A stretch of DNA of 52,968 nucleotides, from the NCBI GenBank assembly GCA_017615635.1, contig JAFZZR010000110.1, forward strand, positions 1 through 52,968, written 5' to 3'. Numbering within the stretch: position 1 is the first letter of the stretch; each line of letters opens with the position of its first letter. Positions 25,142 to 34,181 of the stretch are shown piece after piece. The notes beneath the pieces are model-generated. The model worked only from the letters and a program-made list of their open reading frames with translations. It had not been told where the DNA came from and did no database searches. Origin of the DNA: Lentisphaeria bacterium (GTDB lineage: Bacteria > Verrucomicrobiota > Lentisphaeria > Victivallales > UBA1829). Both the position numbers and the translations under genes were made by a program.

Positions 25142-26280
25142 AAGGCGCGGACATGATTCAGAAGTTGCGCAACATATACGAATTGGGCGTGAAGGAGCTG
25201 ATCGGACTCTTCCGGGATCCTCTTATGCTGGCCCTGATCGTCTACTCTTTCACTTTCGCCATTTACGTGGGCGCCGTCTCCAGTTCCGACAGCGTCACCA
25301 ATGCCGCCGTGGCCGTGGTCGATCAGGACCGGTCAAGCATTTCCCAGCGGATCATGGAGTCTTTTCTTCCGCCCCAGTTTCGACTGCCCGTGCAGATCGA
25401 ACAGTACCAGATCGACGGCTGCATGGACCGGGGTGAATACACCTTCATTCTGGTGATCCCGCCGGATTTTCAGCGGGACCTGCTGGCAGGGAAGGGCCCC
25501 TCGATCCAGCTCAATGTGGATGCCACGCGCATGTCTCAGGCATTTGTGGGCGCCGGATACGTTCAGCAGATCGTCCTGAAGGAGTGCAACACGTTTTTCG
25601 CCGCCGGATCATCCGCGGGCGAAGGAATCAGTCCGGCCAATATCGTGATCCGCAACCGGTTCAATCCGAATCTGGAATCCTCCTGGTTCGGCGGGATCAA
25701 TGAGCTGATCAACAATATCACCATGCTGGCCATCATTCTGACCGGAGCCTCGCTGATCCGGGAACGCGAGCGCGGGACTCTGGAGCATCTGATGGTCATG
25801 CCGGTCACCTCTTTCGAGACCATGGTTTCGAAAATATGGTCCATGTCCCTGGCCGTGCTGATCGCATCCGCCTTCGCGCTGCTGGTCATCATCAAATGGT
25901 ATCTGGGGATTCCGGTCACGGGCTCTTTCTGGCTGTTCATGCTGGGCGTGACGCTGTATCTTTTCGCCGTGACGTCGCTGGGCATATTCATTGCCTGCTT
26001 CGCCGGAAACATGCCGCAGTTCGGGATCCTCATGATCCTGATCCTCATTCCCATGCAGATGCTTTCCGGCGGTTCCACACCTCAGGAGAGCATGCCTGTG
26101 CCGGTTCAGCGGATCATGCAGCTTTCGCCTACGACGCACTTCGTCACATTCAGTCAGGCCATTCTTTTCCGGGGAGCCGGGATGCATGTGGTATGGGTTC
26201 CCTTCCTGAAGCTGTTCGTCATCGGTGCAGTACTCTTCATCATTTCGCTGAAGCGTTTCCGGAAGACCGCCGCATCGTAA
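25138..26280 (+). CDS. ABC-2 type permease (YhhJ-like)
   Basis: The ATG at 25138 overlaps the stop of the preceding gene (ATGA), giving 380 residues. A longer frame would run back into that gene and is rejected. One helix near the N-terminus ([19 protein letters not shown]) is followed by a large extracytoplasmic domain (about 45-170). Five helices then follow, with the family pattern [17 protein letters not shown] and the tail LSPTTHFV. It is the second membrane half of the exporter formed with the RbbA-like protein, in the order fusion protein, ATPase-permease, permease that matches YhiI-RbbA-YhhJ. It ends the operon; the next gene starts 52 bases later. Confidence 0.9.
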   Translation: MKGADMIQKLRNIYELGVKELIGLFRDPLMLALIVYSFTFAIYVGAVSSSDSVTNAAVAVVDQDRSSISQRIMESFLPPQFRLPVQIEQYQIDGCMDRGEYTFILVIPPDFQRDLLAGKGPSIQLNVDATRMSQAFVGAGYVQQIVLKECNTFFAAGSSAGEGISPANIVIRNRFNPNLESSWFGGINELINNITMLAIILTGASLIRERERGTLEHLMVMPVTSFETMVSKIWSMSLAVLIASAFALLVIIKWYLGIPVTGSFWLFMLGVTLYLFAVTSLGIFIACFAGNMPQFGILMILILIPMQMLSGGSTPQESMPVPVQRIMQLSPTTHFVTFSQAILFRGAGMHVVWVPFLKLFVIGAVLFIISLKRFRKTAAS

Positions 26281-26332
26281 GGCCTGCGCCGGATTCGCCT
26301 TGCAAGGCAGGACCGCGGAAAGTGTGACCTCT

Positions 26333-28225
26333 ATGAAGAAAATCTTTTGGACTTATCTCATCTTTTTTCTGATTGGGATGATGAGCATCCTGAAGGCGGA
26401 TGATGTAACGGTTCCGGCGGACACTCCTTTTTTCACAGATCGATCTCTCACCCGGCGGGCGGGAATTACGTCCATGAGCTCCTTTGAAACGGAACGTGTT
26501 TCCGGGGAAAAACGTATCGGAAGAATACTCTGGAACCGTTTTCTGTATCCGGTGGAAATCGTGGAATGCCGTCTGCCGGGACAGGAGGGCACGTTCTGGT
26601 TTTCGCCGCAGGTAACTGTGGATCCGCAAAATAATATCCTGGTACAAACCGGCCCGGCATGGATTTTCCTTCCCCTCGGCATTCTGTCACTGGCTCTTTT
26701 TGTTGTCTGCGGGTTTCTTGTAAAGAAAACGGAACCGGGTACGGCAAAGCGGGCTCTTTTGTTAACTTGTATGGCGGCACTTCTTCACTGCTGTCTTCTG
26801 GCATTGTTTCTTTACCGGACAGGAGACCCGATATCCATCTTCAATGACGACGCCCGGTATTTGGTGATAGCGCAAATGATACGTTCCGGCGAATGGACCC
26901 GGAATCCTTTCTTCTATACGATCGGATATCCGATTCTTTGTATTCCGTATCTGTTTCTTGTTCCGAATGCGGCCTCGTTTCATGAGTTTCTCCCGTTTGA
27001 AACATTCGTGAACGGATTCATTATATCCTCCCTTTTTGCAGGGGGTGCGTTTCTTCTTCTTCGCCGTCTTTCCGGCCGCGATCTTTTGTCCTTCGGCGGC
27101 GTGGTGATCTGGCAGCTTTTCCTGTTTTTCCATCTTACGCTGCCGATCGCCTGCAAAGACGGCGCGCGTGTTGTCAAATCCGTGTTGACCGTAACCTCTT
27201 CCACGCAGTTCAACGATCTCTTCATGATTTTGATGACATCCGGGTACAACGGAATGTCGGATACCGCATCCGCACTTCTGGTTATGCTGTGTTTCCTCGT
27301 GATTCTGTATCTGCGACGACCACTGATCCCGCTTGCGCTCCTTTTCGGCTTTCTCTGTCTGATCCGGATCAACAACATCTTTTTCGGGCCCGTGCTGTTC
27401 TTTCTGCTGATCCTCAGGTACCGTGAAATGCTGAAGAAAAAAGGAGCCTTTCTTCTGTTCTGTTTTATCGGCTCGCTCTGTTTTCTGTCCGTCTTTTCCT
27501 CCCAGTTCGTCGTGAATTACGTGCAGTTCGGGAATCCCTTTGCATTTCCTTACATCCTCCACTGGAACAATGCCAGTCAGGGATTTCTGCTTTCGGAGTT
27601 TCCCGGCGGTTTCCTGTATACCTGCCTCTGGTGCAATGCCTGTCTGGCCTGGGCGCTGCCCTCCCTCCTGCTCATGAAGGACCGTCTGCTGAGAACGGTC
27701 CTGGTCATTTCGGTCATGCCGATGATCCTGTTCTTCAGCGGTTATGCGGAATGGAAGAATTTCGATATGCGCGGAATGATTTCCTTGTATCCGTTCCTTT
27801 TCGCTGCGCCGTTTCTTTCGGACTGGTGGAAAGACGTGCCGAAAAAGGTCCTGATCTGCGGGGTAAGCGCCGCCGGATTCGCCACCCTTTTCACTTCGAC
27901 TCCGATTCGTTCCTTTACACTTCTTCCCTGGCATCTGGAATCCGTTCCGCACGGCAAGACCATCTACTGCGTTCTGTTGGGAATCGAACTGGCATTTCTG
28001 CTGTATGCGCTGATCCGAGCTTTGCCGTACCGGGAACTGTTCTTTTTTCTGGCCATGTTCTCGGCATTGATTCATTCGGGAACTTCGTTCGGATACGGAA
28101 TTCTGACGGCGGTCCTCTGCGGGCTTGCACTGACGGACCTGATACGGTTCCGCCGTGCGGGAGACGGACTGGAAGTTCCGTTTCTGACAGATCCTTTTAA
28201 CAGCACCGACGAACCGGGGCGATAA
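26333..28225 (+). CDS. Polytopic membrane protein, possible GT-C-type glycosyltransferase
   Basis: The 630-residue protein starts at the ATG at 26333 (MKKIFWTYLIFF); a start 11 codons earlier is possible but less signal-like. It has a helix at the N-terminus, a small soluble domain (about 25-100), and about 12-14 further helices. After the third helix the loop reads SIFNDDARYLVIAQ. An acidic pair in the first large loop is typical of GT-C enzymes such as PMT and ArnT, which transfer sugars from lipid-phosphate donors. RNPFFYTIGYPILCIPYLF follows, also of GT-C flavour. This is pattern recognition only, and no subfamily can be named. The distantly similar partial protein at the left edge of the window is another membrane protein of unknown role. 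Confidence 0.7.
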   Translation: MKKIFWTYLIFFLIGMMSILKADDVTVPADTPFFTDRSLTRRAGITSMSSFETERVSGEKRIGRILWNRFLYPVEIVECRLPGQEGTFWFSPQVTVDPQNNILVQTGPAWIFLPLGILSLALFVVCGFLVKKTEPGTAKRALLLTCMAALLHCCLLALFLYRTGDPISIFNDDARYLVIAQMIRSGEWTRNPFFYTIGYPILCIPYLFLVPNAASFHEFLPFETFVNGFIISSLFAGGAFLLLRRLSGRDLLSFGGVVIWQLFLFFHLTLPIACKDGARVVKSVLTVTSSTQFNDLFMILMTSGYNGMSDTASALLVMLCFLVILYLRRPLIPLALLFGFLCLIRINNIFFGPVLFFLLILRYREMLKKKGAFLLFCFIGSLCFLSVFSSQFVVNYVQFGNPFAFPYILHWNNASQGFLLSEFPGGFLYTCLWCNACLAWALPSLLLMKDRLLRTVLVISVMPMILFFSGYAEWKNFDMRGMISLYPFLFAAPFLSDWWKDVPKKVLICGVSAAGFATLFTSTPIRSFTLLPWHLESVPHGKTIYCVLLGIELAFLLYALIRALPYRELFFFLAMFSALIHSGTSFGYGILTAVLCGLALTDLIRFRRAGDGLEVPFLTDPFNSTDEPGR

Positions 28226-28252
28226 ATTACCGATATTTTTTTCCCGGCGCCA

Positions 28253-28281
28253 TTGACTTTTCGAAAAAGGTGTAATACTGT
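28253..28281 (+). promoter_or_regulatory. Promoter for the EF-G-like gene
   Basis: TTGACT (28253-28258), 17 bp, TACTGT (28276-28281), 57 bases before the start codon. The alternative -10 TAATAC (28273-28278) would give a 14-bp spacer. Confidence 0.5.
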
Positions 28282-28338
28282 ACTCCGTTTGCACGAAACT
28301 ATGGAACGAACATACAAACAGGATTTGGAGGTTAGCAA

Positions 28339-30375
28339 ATGAAAATCACAACACCCGGGACAATCCGCAACTTCGTCGTCGCCGGACACAACGGCTGCGG
28401 GAAGACATCGCTCTGCGATCTGATGCTTTTCAAGGCGGGCGCGGTGGATCGTCTGGGATCCGTCGATGCGAAGACGAGCGTGTCCGACTTTACGGCGGAC
28501 GAGCAGGACAAGCGGTCCAGTATTTATTCCGCGTTCATGAACTGCACCTGGAAGGATCACCGCTTCTTCTTCACTGATACGCCCGGCTACGGGGAATTCA
28601 TCGGTGAAATGATCTCCTCCTTCCGTTCCTGCGGTTTCGCGGTTCTGGTTGCGGACGGAGTCGAAGGGATCGAAACCGGTTTCTCCCGTGCCTGGAAATA
28701 CGCCAAGGAATTCCTGCTTCCGAAGATCGTCTTTGTGAACCGTCTGGACCGGGAAATGGCCGATTTCGATTCGGTTCTGTCCACGCTGCAGGAAAACTAC
28801 GGTGCCACCGTCTGCGTGCCTGTGACCATTCCCGTGGGACGTGAAGCCAGCTTCAGCAAGGTTCTGAATATTCTGACCTGCGCCGATTCCGATATTCCGG
28901 AAGATCTGAAGAGCGTCGTCGCGAAATACCGCGAGCAGATCATGGATGCCGTGGCGGAAACCGATGAAGCCCTTACCGAACGCTATCTCATGGGTGAGAA
29001 ACTTACCGAAGAGGAAGTGGCAAAGGGACTTCATGCGGCCGTGAAGGCCGGTACGCTGATTCCCGTCTTTGCCGGATCCACCGCCAAGGATCTGGGCGTG
29101 ACGGAACTCATGGACGGCATCGTCGAAATGATGCCCAATCCGCTGGAACGCGTCCGCAAGACGGATGACGGGAATACCATGGTGCCGCAGGAAGACGGCC
29201 CGGCCGCGGCCTTCGTTTTCAAGAGTGCGCTTGACCCGTTCATCGGACAGATGGCCTATATCCGCGTTCTCACCGGCACGATCAAGTCCAACAGCGATAT
29301 TTTCAATCTGAATACACAGGCCAAGGAACACATCGGACAGCTCGTTCTTCTGAACGGAAAGAATCAGGTCCCCGTGGACGAGGTCTGCCCCGGCTGCATC
29401 TGCGGCATCGCCAAACTCCGCGCCACCAAGACGGGCGATACGCTGGGCACCTCCCTTACAGAAAATCACCCCATGCCCCGCCAGACGTATCCCGGCGCCG
29501 TGATCTCCTTCGCGATCCACGCGGTGAAGAGCGGCGAGGAAGACAAGATCATCAGCGGATTCCAGCGTCTTGCCGAATGCGACCCAACCCTGGTGATCCA
29601 GCGGAACGACGAAACCCATGAAACCCTGATCTGCGGCATGGGCGAACAGCATATCATGAATGCCGTGAAGAATCTGAAAGCGCTCTCCAAGGTCGATGTG
29701 GATCTTCAGCTCCCGAAGATTCCCTACCGCGAGACCGTTACCGGCCGCGGCGAGGCCATGTACCGTCACAAGAAGCAGTCCGGCGGACACGGTCAGTTTG
29801 CCGAAGTGCATCTGCGCATCGAGTCCATGCCCGACGGCTTCGAGTTCGTCAATGCCATTGTCGGCGGAGCCATTCCCAAGAACTTCATTCCCGCGGTGGA
29901 AAAGGGCGTGCATGAGGCCATGGAACGCGGTCCTCTGGCCGGCTGCGTGGTCGAGAACATGCGCGTGACCGTGTATGACGGCAAGTATCACGACGTGGAC
30001 TCCTCGGAAATGGCCTTCAAGATCGCCACCCGCCGTGCGTTCAAGGATGCCATGGCCAAGGCCAAACCCGTCCTCATGGAGCCGATCATGAATGTGAAGA
30101 TCATGATCCCGGATGCCTACACAGGCGATATCACGGGCAATCTGAACCACAAACGCGGACGGATCCTCGGCATGAATTCCGTGGAAGGCCTTCAGGTTCT
30201 CGAAGCGGAAGTCCCGCAGGCCGAGATCCTCAAGTACGCCACCGAACTTCGTTCCATGACCCAGGGCAAGGGCTCCCATGAGCTTTCCTTCGCCCGCTAT
30301 GACGTGGTCCCCGCCAACGTCATGAACGAGATCATCAGCAAATTCAAAGCCGAGAACGCCGAGGAAGAGGACTGA
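28339..30375 (+). CDS. Elongation factor G-like translational GTPase (EF-G2-type paralogue)
   Basis: The 678 residues follow a GGAGG ribosome site. G1 reads AGHNGCGKTS (15-24), G3 DTPGYGEF (80-87) and G4 NRLD (134-137). The usual EF-G has DTPGHVDF and NKMD; here the His that positions the hydrolytic water is Tyr84 and Lys is Arg. EF-G domains II-V follow, with domain IV recognisable in GGHGQFAEVHLRIE and AIVGGAIPKNFIPAVEKGV, and domain V in PVLMEPIMNVKIMIPDAYTGDITGNLNHKRGRI. DTPGY occurs in a known family of EF-G paralogues such as mycobacterial FusA2, so this is a member and not a broken fusA. Their role is unclear. A terminator follows directly at the stop codon, so the gene is monocistronic. 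Confidence 0.9.
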   Translation: MKITTPGTIRNFVVAGHNGCGKTSLCDLMLFKAGAVDRLGSVDAKTSVSDFTADEQDKRSSIYSAFMNCTWKDHRFFFTDTPGYGEFIGEMISSFRSCGFAVLVADGVEGIETGFSRAWKYAKEFLLPKIVFVNRLDREMADFDSVLSTLQENYGATVCVPVTIPVGREASFSKVLNILTCADSDIPEDLKSVVAKYREQIMDAVAETDEALTERYLMGEKLTEEEVAKGLHAAVKAGTLIPVFAGSTAKDLGVTELMDGIVEMMPNPLERVRKTDDGNTMVPQEDGPAAAFVFKSALDPFIGQMAYIRVLTGTIKSNSDIFNLNTQAKEHIGQLVLLNGKNQVPVDEVCPGCICGIAKLRATKTGDTLGTSLTENHPMPRQTYPGAVISFAIHAVKSGEEDKIISGFQRLAECDPTLVIQRNDETHETLICGMGEQHIMNAVKNLKALSKVDVDLQLPKIPYRETVTGRGEAMYRHKKQSGGHGQFAEVHLRIESMPDGFEFVNAIVGGAIPKNFIPAVEKGVHEAMERGPLAGCVVENMRVTVYDGKYHDVDSSEMAFKIATRRAFKDAMAKAKPVLMEPIMNVKIMIPDAYTGDITGNLNHKRGRILGMNSVEGLQVLEAEVPQAEILKYATELRSMTQGKGSHELSFARYDVVPANVMNEIISKFKAENAEEED

Positions 30376-30388
30376 CCGTCCTCTTTTT
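30366..30388 (+). terminator. Intrinsic terminator overlapping the EF-G-like stop codon
   Basis: AGAGGAC (30366-30372) pairs with GTCCTCT (30378-30384) around a five-base loop that contains the TGA stop, followed by a T run. Confidence 0.75.
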
Positions 30389-30414
30389 CTGCGTTTCCGT
30401 AAAATCCGAGCCGC

Positions 30415-30446
30415 CGGGCCATCAGACCGCGGCGGCCCGTTTCTTT
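30415..30446 (+). terminator. Second hairpin, possible back-up terminator
   Basis: CGGGCC (30415-30420) pairs with GGCCCG (30434-30439), followed by TTTCTTTT. It sits 27 bases before the next gene and could also affect that gene's leader. Confidence 0.4.
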
Positions 30447-30472
30447 TCGGAAGATACGACGGGAGAAGAAAA

Positions 30473-31129
30473 ATGCCGGATCGTGATTTTACCGAACCTA
30501 TGCGGCGGATCGATGCCCTTCAGGAGCGGCTCGATCAGGTTTTCCAGAGGGTCAATGCCGATCCTGTGTACCGGACGGAGCAGACCATTGCGGACGCCAT
30601 TTCCGACAATCCGCGGTATCTGGGCGCCGACCGGAAGCTCGAGCTTGCGGAAATCTTTTTCGCCGTTCTGGATCAGATATACGAGAAAATCGTGCATCAG
30701 GAAAAGAGCGATCCCTTCTGCAATCCTCTGTCCGACCCCGGCGGACACCCCCGGCTGCCCCAGACCGAAATGCTGATGCGCGACATGATGCCGCTGGCCT
30801 GGGCCCTTTCCGCCGCCTGGAATCCTCCGGAACTCAAGGGTACGAGCTGCTCGTTCTTCCTCTCTTTCACGGAAGCGGAGGCGGGCCTTTTTCTGGAGAT
30901 CATCGAGTTTCTGGCCGGTCTGTTTCCGGAATTCGCCGAAACACCCGGATACGATGATCTGCATGAGTTCTGGACGAATCTGGCGTTCCACCGGGAGCTC
31001 CTCCGGGAAGAAGACGACGAGGCAAAATCGAAGCTTCTTTCCATCCTGGTCCAGAAGAAGATCGACCTCGATAAAAAGCGCGGCGCTCCGGAAAAACGGT
31101 TCATCATCCTGCCGGAGCACAAGGAATGA
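30473..31129 (+). CDS. Hypothetical soluble helical protein, partner of the large lipoprotein
   Basis: The 218-residue protein starts at an ATG with a GGGAGAAG site. It has no signal peptide or membrane helix. The sequence is acidic and rich in helix formers, with segments like KLELAEIFFAVLDQIYEKI and SFTEAEAGLFLEIIEFL. A short loop NPLSDPGGHPRLPQTEM is Pro/Gly-rich. I recognise no family. It overlaps the lipoprotein gene downstream by four bases (ATGA), so the two are translationally coupled and probably work together, although one appears cytoplasmic and the other extracytoplasmic. It may be a cytoplasmic assembly factor, but nothing in the sequence proves this. Confidence 0.75.
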   Translation: MPDRDFTEPMRRIDALQERLDQVFQRVNADPVYRTEQTIADAISDNPRYLGADRKLELAEIFFAVLDQIYEKIVHQEKSDPFCNPLSDPGGHPRLPQTEMLMRDMMPLAWALSAAWNPPELKGTSCSFFLSFTEAEAGLFLEIIEFLAGLFPEFAETPGYDDLHEFWTNLAFHRELLREEDDEAKSKLLSILVQKKIDLDKKRGAPEKRFIILPEHKE

Positions 31130-34100
31130 AAAGGCGCTTTCCGCTTATCGCCGCGCTGCTCTCTTTTTCTCTCTGCTTCCTTTTCGCCTGCTCCCGAAAC
31201 GACACCAAGGCCGAAGATCCGAAGGACAACTCGTCTTCGGAGGAAAAGGGCGAAGCCGAAGAAACGACCGAAGCGGAGCACGAACCGGCAAGGGTTCCGG
31301 TCCCGGAACCGCCCCGGTTCACCGTGGAAGCGGTCCTTTCCGGAAATCCGGAGTCCATCGATCTGGCGGCCGTTCAGCTTTCCTCCGGAGATGTGATATC
31401 CCGTTCGGCAAACGAGCCTCCGGTCACCGGACAGAAGGACCTTCTGACGCTGAATGTTTTTCTTTATCCGCTTCACAAAAATCAGTTCCGATGCCGTATC
31501 ACCGATCTGTCCGGTACGCTGCTGGAAGAACGGATCCTTCCGCCGGATCAGCTGCCGGCACTGTTGAAACGGGCGGTCGAAAAGTCCGGATCGTCTTCCG
31601 TCGTCGAATTCGCGGTCAAAGGGGAAGGGGGAAACAAAGAAAATCCGGCCTGGGTCCATGAGTTGAAAATGAGGCTGATCCGTTCTTCCCGGATCCGGAT
31701 ACGCCCCATGCCTCCGGCTCCCGCGGTCATCTCCGTTTCCGGAAGTATAAACGGACAGATTTTCAGTGTCACAATCGAAAAATATCTTCTCGGTGTTCAT
31801 CATGTGGCCGCGATGGGTTTCAATTCGATGAAACGGGCGGCGGAACGTCTCTGCGGGGATTTCAAGTCGGTCCCGGATCCCGATGATTATCTTCCGGAGT
31901 TGGAGGCCGAAGCCTGTCTGGACGATCTTTATCGCTTGAGCGGGACCATGAAAACATTCCGGCGTGCGGATTACGAGAAGATCGATGCGCTGACTTTGCT
32001 TATGACTTCACTTGTTCCGGAGGATCCCCGTTTCCGCTTCGAGCGGCTGTGGTTTTCGCTTCTTCCCCTTTTGGATCCCGCACTTTCTCAAAAACAGAAA
32101 AAAGCGATATCGGATTCGTTTCTGAAAGACGCCTCGGATTTTCTCCGGAAGTACCCGGATTTCCCGTTCCCCGTCCTGCCTTCCGGAGACAGCCGTCCTT
32201 TCGCGGGTCATCCCCGCTGTCCGCTGGATCCGGTCCGCGACTCCCCCGAGGCAGCACCCGTTGTTGCCTGGCTGCTCACGCTGAATGCGGAAGAGGGGGC
32301 GGATCCCGGCATGATCCCGGAGCCCGGACCTCACGCATCCCGTGCCGAACTGCTTGGCTGGTGCGAGGCGGTGCGTGCCCGTTCCATCGGCGGACTGCCC
32401 GGGGCCGATCCTGTTTCGCTGGCGCGTTTCCGGTTCCGGAATCAGCTGGCCCTGCTGCGGCGAGTCCGCTCCTATATCGGGGCCCATCCCGCGGAGGCTG
32501 CCGCCGTCACGCCGAAAACGTTTTTCTTTCCTTTTGCGGAACGGGCTCCGGGGAACGGGCGTGACGAGTTCTGGAAAATGGTCCGTTTTCTGATCCTTTC
32601 CGAGGGCAAGGAGCTGATCCGCGAGGCTGCTGCGCTGGGGACGAAGGCTTCGCTCCGTTATGCGGCGGAGCTTCAGGCGCTGTTTGACTGGTCACGCTCC
32701 CGGGGGACCGGGGATGATCTGCGGAAGGCCCTTGCCGCCAAGATGGATTCTCTGCTCAAGACCGGATTCCGGCTTCGTCCCGGTATCTCCTGCGGAGGAT
32801 ATCTTACGGATATGATTTCCGTTCTTTCTCCGGAATCGTCTTCCGGCGAAAAACTCTCCGTGATCCTTCAGGCATATCCATTTGAGCATGTGTTCCAAAA
32901 GAAAGGTCTGGATGCAAATCAGACGATGCTCGCCATGGTGGAGGCCGGAACGCGGGATCCGGGATTCCTGATCCGTCATGCGGAGAAGATCCGTTCCCTG
33001 GCATCCCGGAGGTTTACCGATCCCACGGCAAACAGCAGCTATTCCATCCTTGCCGAATCTCTGTTCCGGCGCGGCATGGAGGATCCGCAGACGGATCCGG
33101 CGATCCTCCGGCTGAACGACGGCTTCGATATAAGGAGGATCCCTTCCGCGGGCGGCCGCTGTCTGGCTTCCTGTCTGTACAAAAACACACTCTACATGCT
33201 TCGCCGGGACGAACGGGACAGTCTTTCCGTCACGGCGGCGGATCTTTCTGCGGGGACGGCGACGGATCTCGCCATGCCGCCTGTCCGCTTTCAGGACCTT
33301 CAGGGAGCGGTCCGGCTCTCCGGTGACCCGGAGTTGTGCGTGATAACCGCCTCGGACGGCTCCCTGGCGGTCTGCGGAGAGAATACGATCCTCCTGTACG
33401 ATCTGGATCGTGAGATCTGGAAAAAATGCGCCGGACTGCCCGGACGGTTCCCCGTTTGTGTCCGGGTTTGGGACGGCCGCCTTTTCTATCTGTGCGGCGG
33501 GATCCCCGGGCCGGACGGATCCGACAAAGTCCTTTCGCTTCATTCCTGCAATCCGGACGGAAGCGATCCCCGTGTCTACTTCAGCGGCGACCGGCCTCTG
33601 CTTCATGCGTTCGACACGCTTGGAAGAGGCCGTGTCTCCGGCTTTTTCCAGGTACGGGGCGGATGGCTCTTCACGGTCTCCTCCCGGAACCACTATACGA
33701 AGACCGCATTGTTCAACCCGGAAAAAGGCGAGCTTTCGTATGTAGAGGATCTTCCGCCCGCCTTCCGCCTTTTTGCCATGACGGAAAATGCAGGAGCTCT
33801 CCTGGGGCAGGGCGGTGATGCCTTTTTTCTGTGTCCGGACCGTGATCCGCGGAAAAGATCCTGGCTGTTTTCCCAGTCGGACACGGATCCGTCACCGGCC
33901 GCCCTCCGGGTTCCCGGATGCGGAGCCTTTCAGATGCCGGCGGCCTTGCTGGACGGACGGTATCTGGTATCCGCCCGAAGCGGGGCGTCGCCCGTCCTGA
34001 TCGATCTGCAGGACTGGAAAAAATCGCCTCTTCTCTTCCTGCCGGAGTGTGCGGGCGTGTACTGCGGTCCGGAGCCCCGGACTCTGGTCTTTCCCGCCGT

Positions 34101-34146
34101 ATCCGACGGTACGGTTTTCATTTTCCGGATGAAACAGCCGAGATGA
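31126..34146 (+). CDS. Large (1006-residue) lipoprotein with probable C-terminal beta-propeller
   Basis: The protein starts with a lipoprotein signal (MKRRFPLIAALLSFSLCFLFAC; lipidated Cys at about residue 22). A charged, disordered stretch follows (residues 25-60, Asp/Glu/Lys/Ser). The middle (about 65-620) holds beta-strand then largely helical segments and no motif I know. The last 350 residues have repeated strand-turn-strand units such as CLYKNTLYMLRRDE, WDGRLFYLCGG, FFQVRGGWLFTVSS and LLDGRYLVSARSG. They suggest a Kelch/PQQ-like beta-propeller of six or seven blades. It should sit on an envelope membrane facing the periplasm or outside. The partner is the small upstream protein (four-base overlap). 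No enzymatic residue can be named. Confidence 0.78.
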   Translation: MKRRFPLIAALLSFSLCFLFACSRNDTKAEDPKDNSSSEEKGEAEETTEAEHEPARVPVPEPPRFTVEAVLSGNPESIDLAAVQLSSGDVISRSANEPPVTGQKDLLTLNVFLYPLHKNQFRCRITDLSGTLLEERILPPDQLPALLKRAVEKSGSSSVVEFAVKGEGGNKENPAWVHELKMRLIRSSRIRIRPMPPAPAVISVSGSINGQIFSVTIEKYLLGVHHVAAMGFNSMKRAAERLCGDFKSVPDPDDYLPELEAEACLDDLYRLSGTMKTFRRADYEKIDALTLLMTSLVPEDPRFRFERLWFSLLPLLDPALSQKQKKAISDSFLKDASDFLRKYPDFPFPVLPSGDSRPFAGHPRCPLDPVRDSPEAAPVVAWLLTLNAEEGADPGMIPEPGPHASRAELLGWCEAVRARSIGGLPGADPVSLARFRFRNQLALLRRVRSYIGAHPAEAAAVTPKTFFFPFAERAPGNGRDEFWKMVRFLILSEGKELIREAAALGTKASLRYAAELQALFDWSRSRGTGDDLRKALAAKMDSLLKTGFRLRPGISCGGYLTDMISVLSPESSSGEKLSVILQAYPFEHVFQKKGLDANQTMLAMVEAGTRDPGFLIRHAEKIRSLASRRFTDPTANSSYSILAESLFRRGMEDPQTDPAILRLNDGFDIRRIPSAGGRCLASCLYKNTLYMLRRDERDSLSVTAADLSAGTATDLAMPPVRFQDLQGAVRLSGDPELCVITASDGSLAVCGENTILLYDLDREIWKKCAGLPGRFPVCVRVWDGRLFYLCGGIPGPDGSDKVLSLHSCNPDGSDPRVYFSGDRPLLHAFDTLGRGRVSGFFQVRGGWLFTVSSRNHYTKTALFNPEKGELSYVEDLPPAFRLFAMTENAGALLGQGGDAFFLCPDRDPRKRSWLFSQSDTDPSPAALRVPGCGAFQMPAALLDGRYLVSARSGASPVLIDLQDWKKSPLLFLPECAGVYCGPEPRTLVFPAVSDGTVFIFRMKQPR

Positions 34147-34181
34147 CGGGCGTGCAATGTTCAAGAAAAGGATGAGTTTCC

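Noticed and set aside
28072..30279. 735-residue minus-strand frame opposite the EF-G-like gene
   Set aside because: Shadow frame, rich in His/Gly/Asp as expected from antisense of such genes; EF-G motifs are on the plus strand.
28339..30375. Tetracycline-resistance ribosomal protection protein
   Set aside because: Domain order and the DTPGY/NRLD motifs fit the EF-G2-like group, and context gives no resistance signal.
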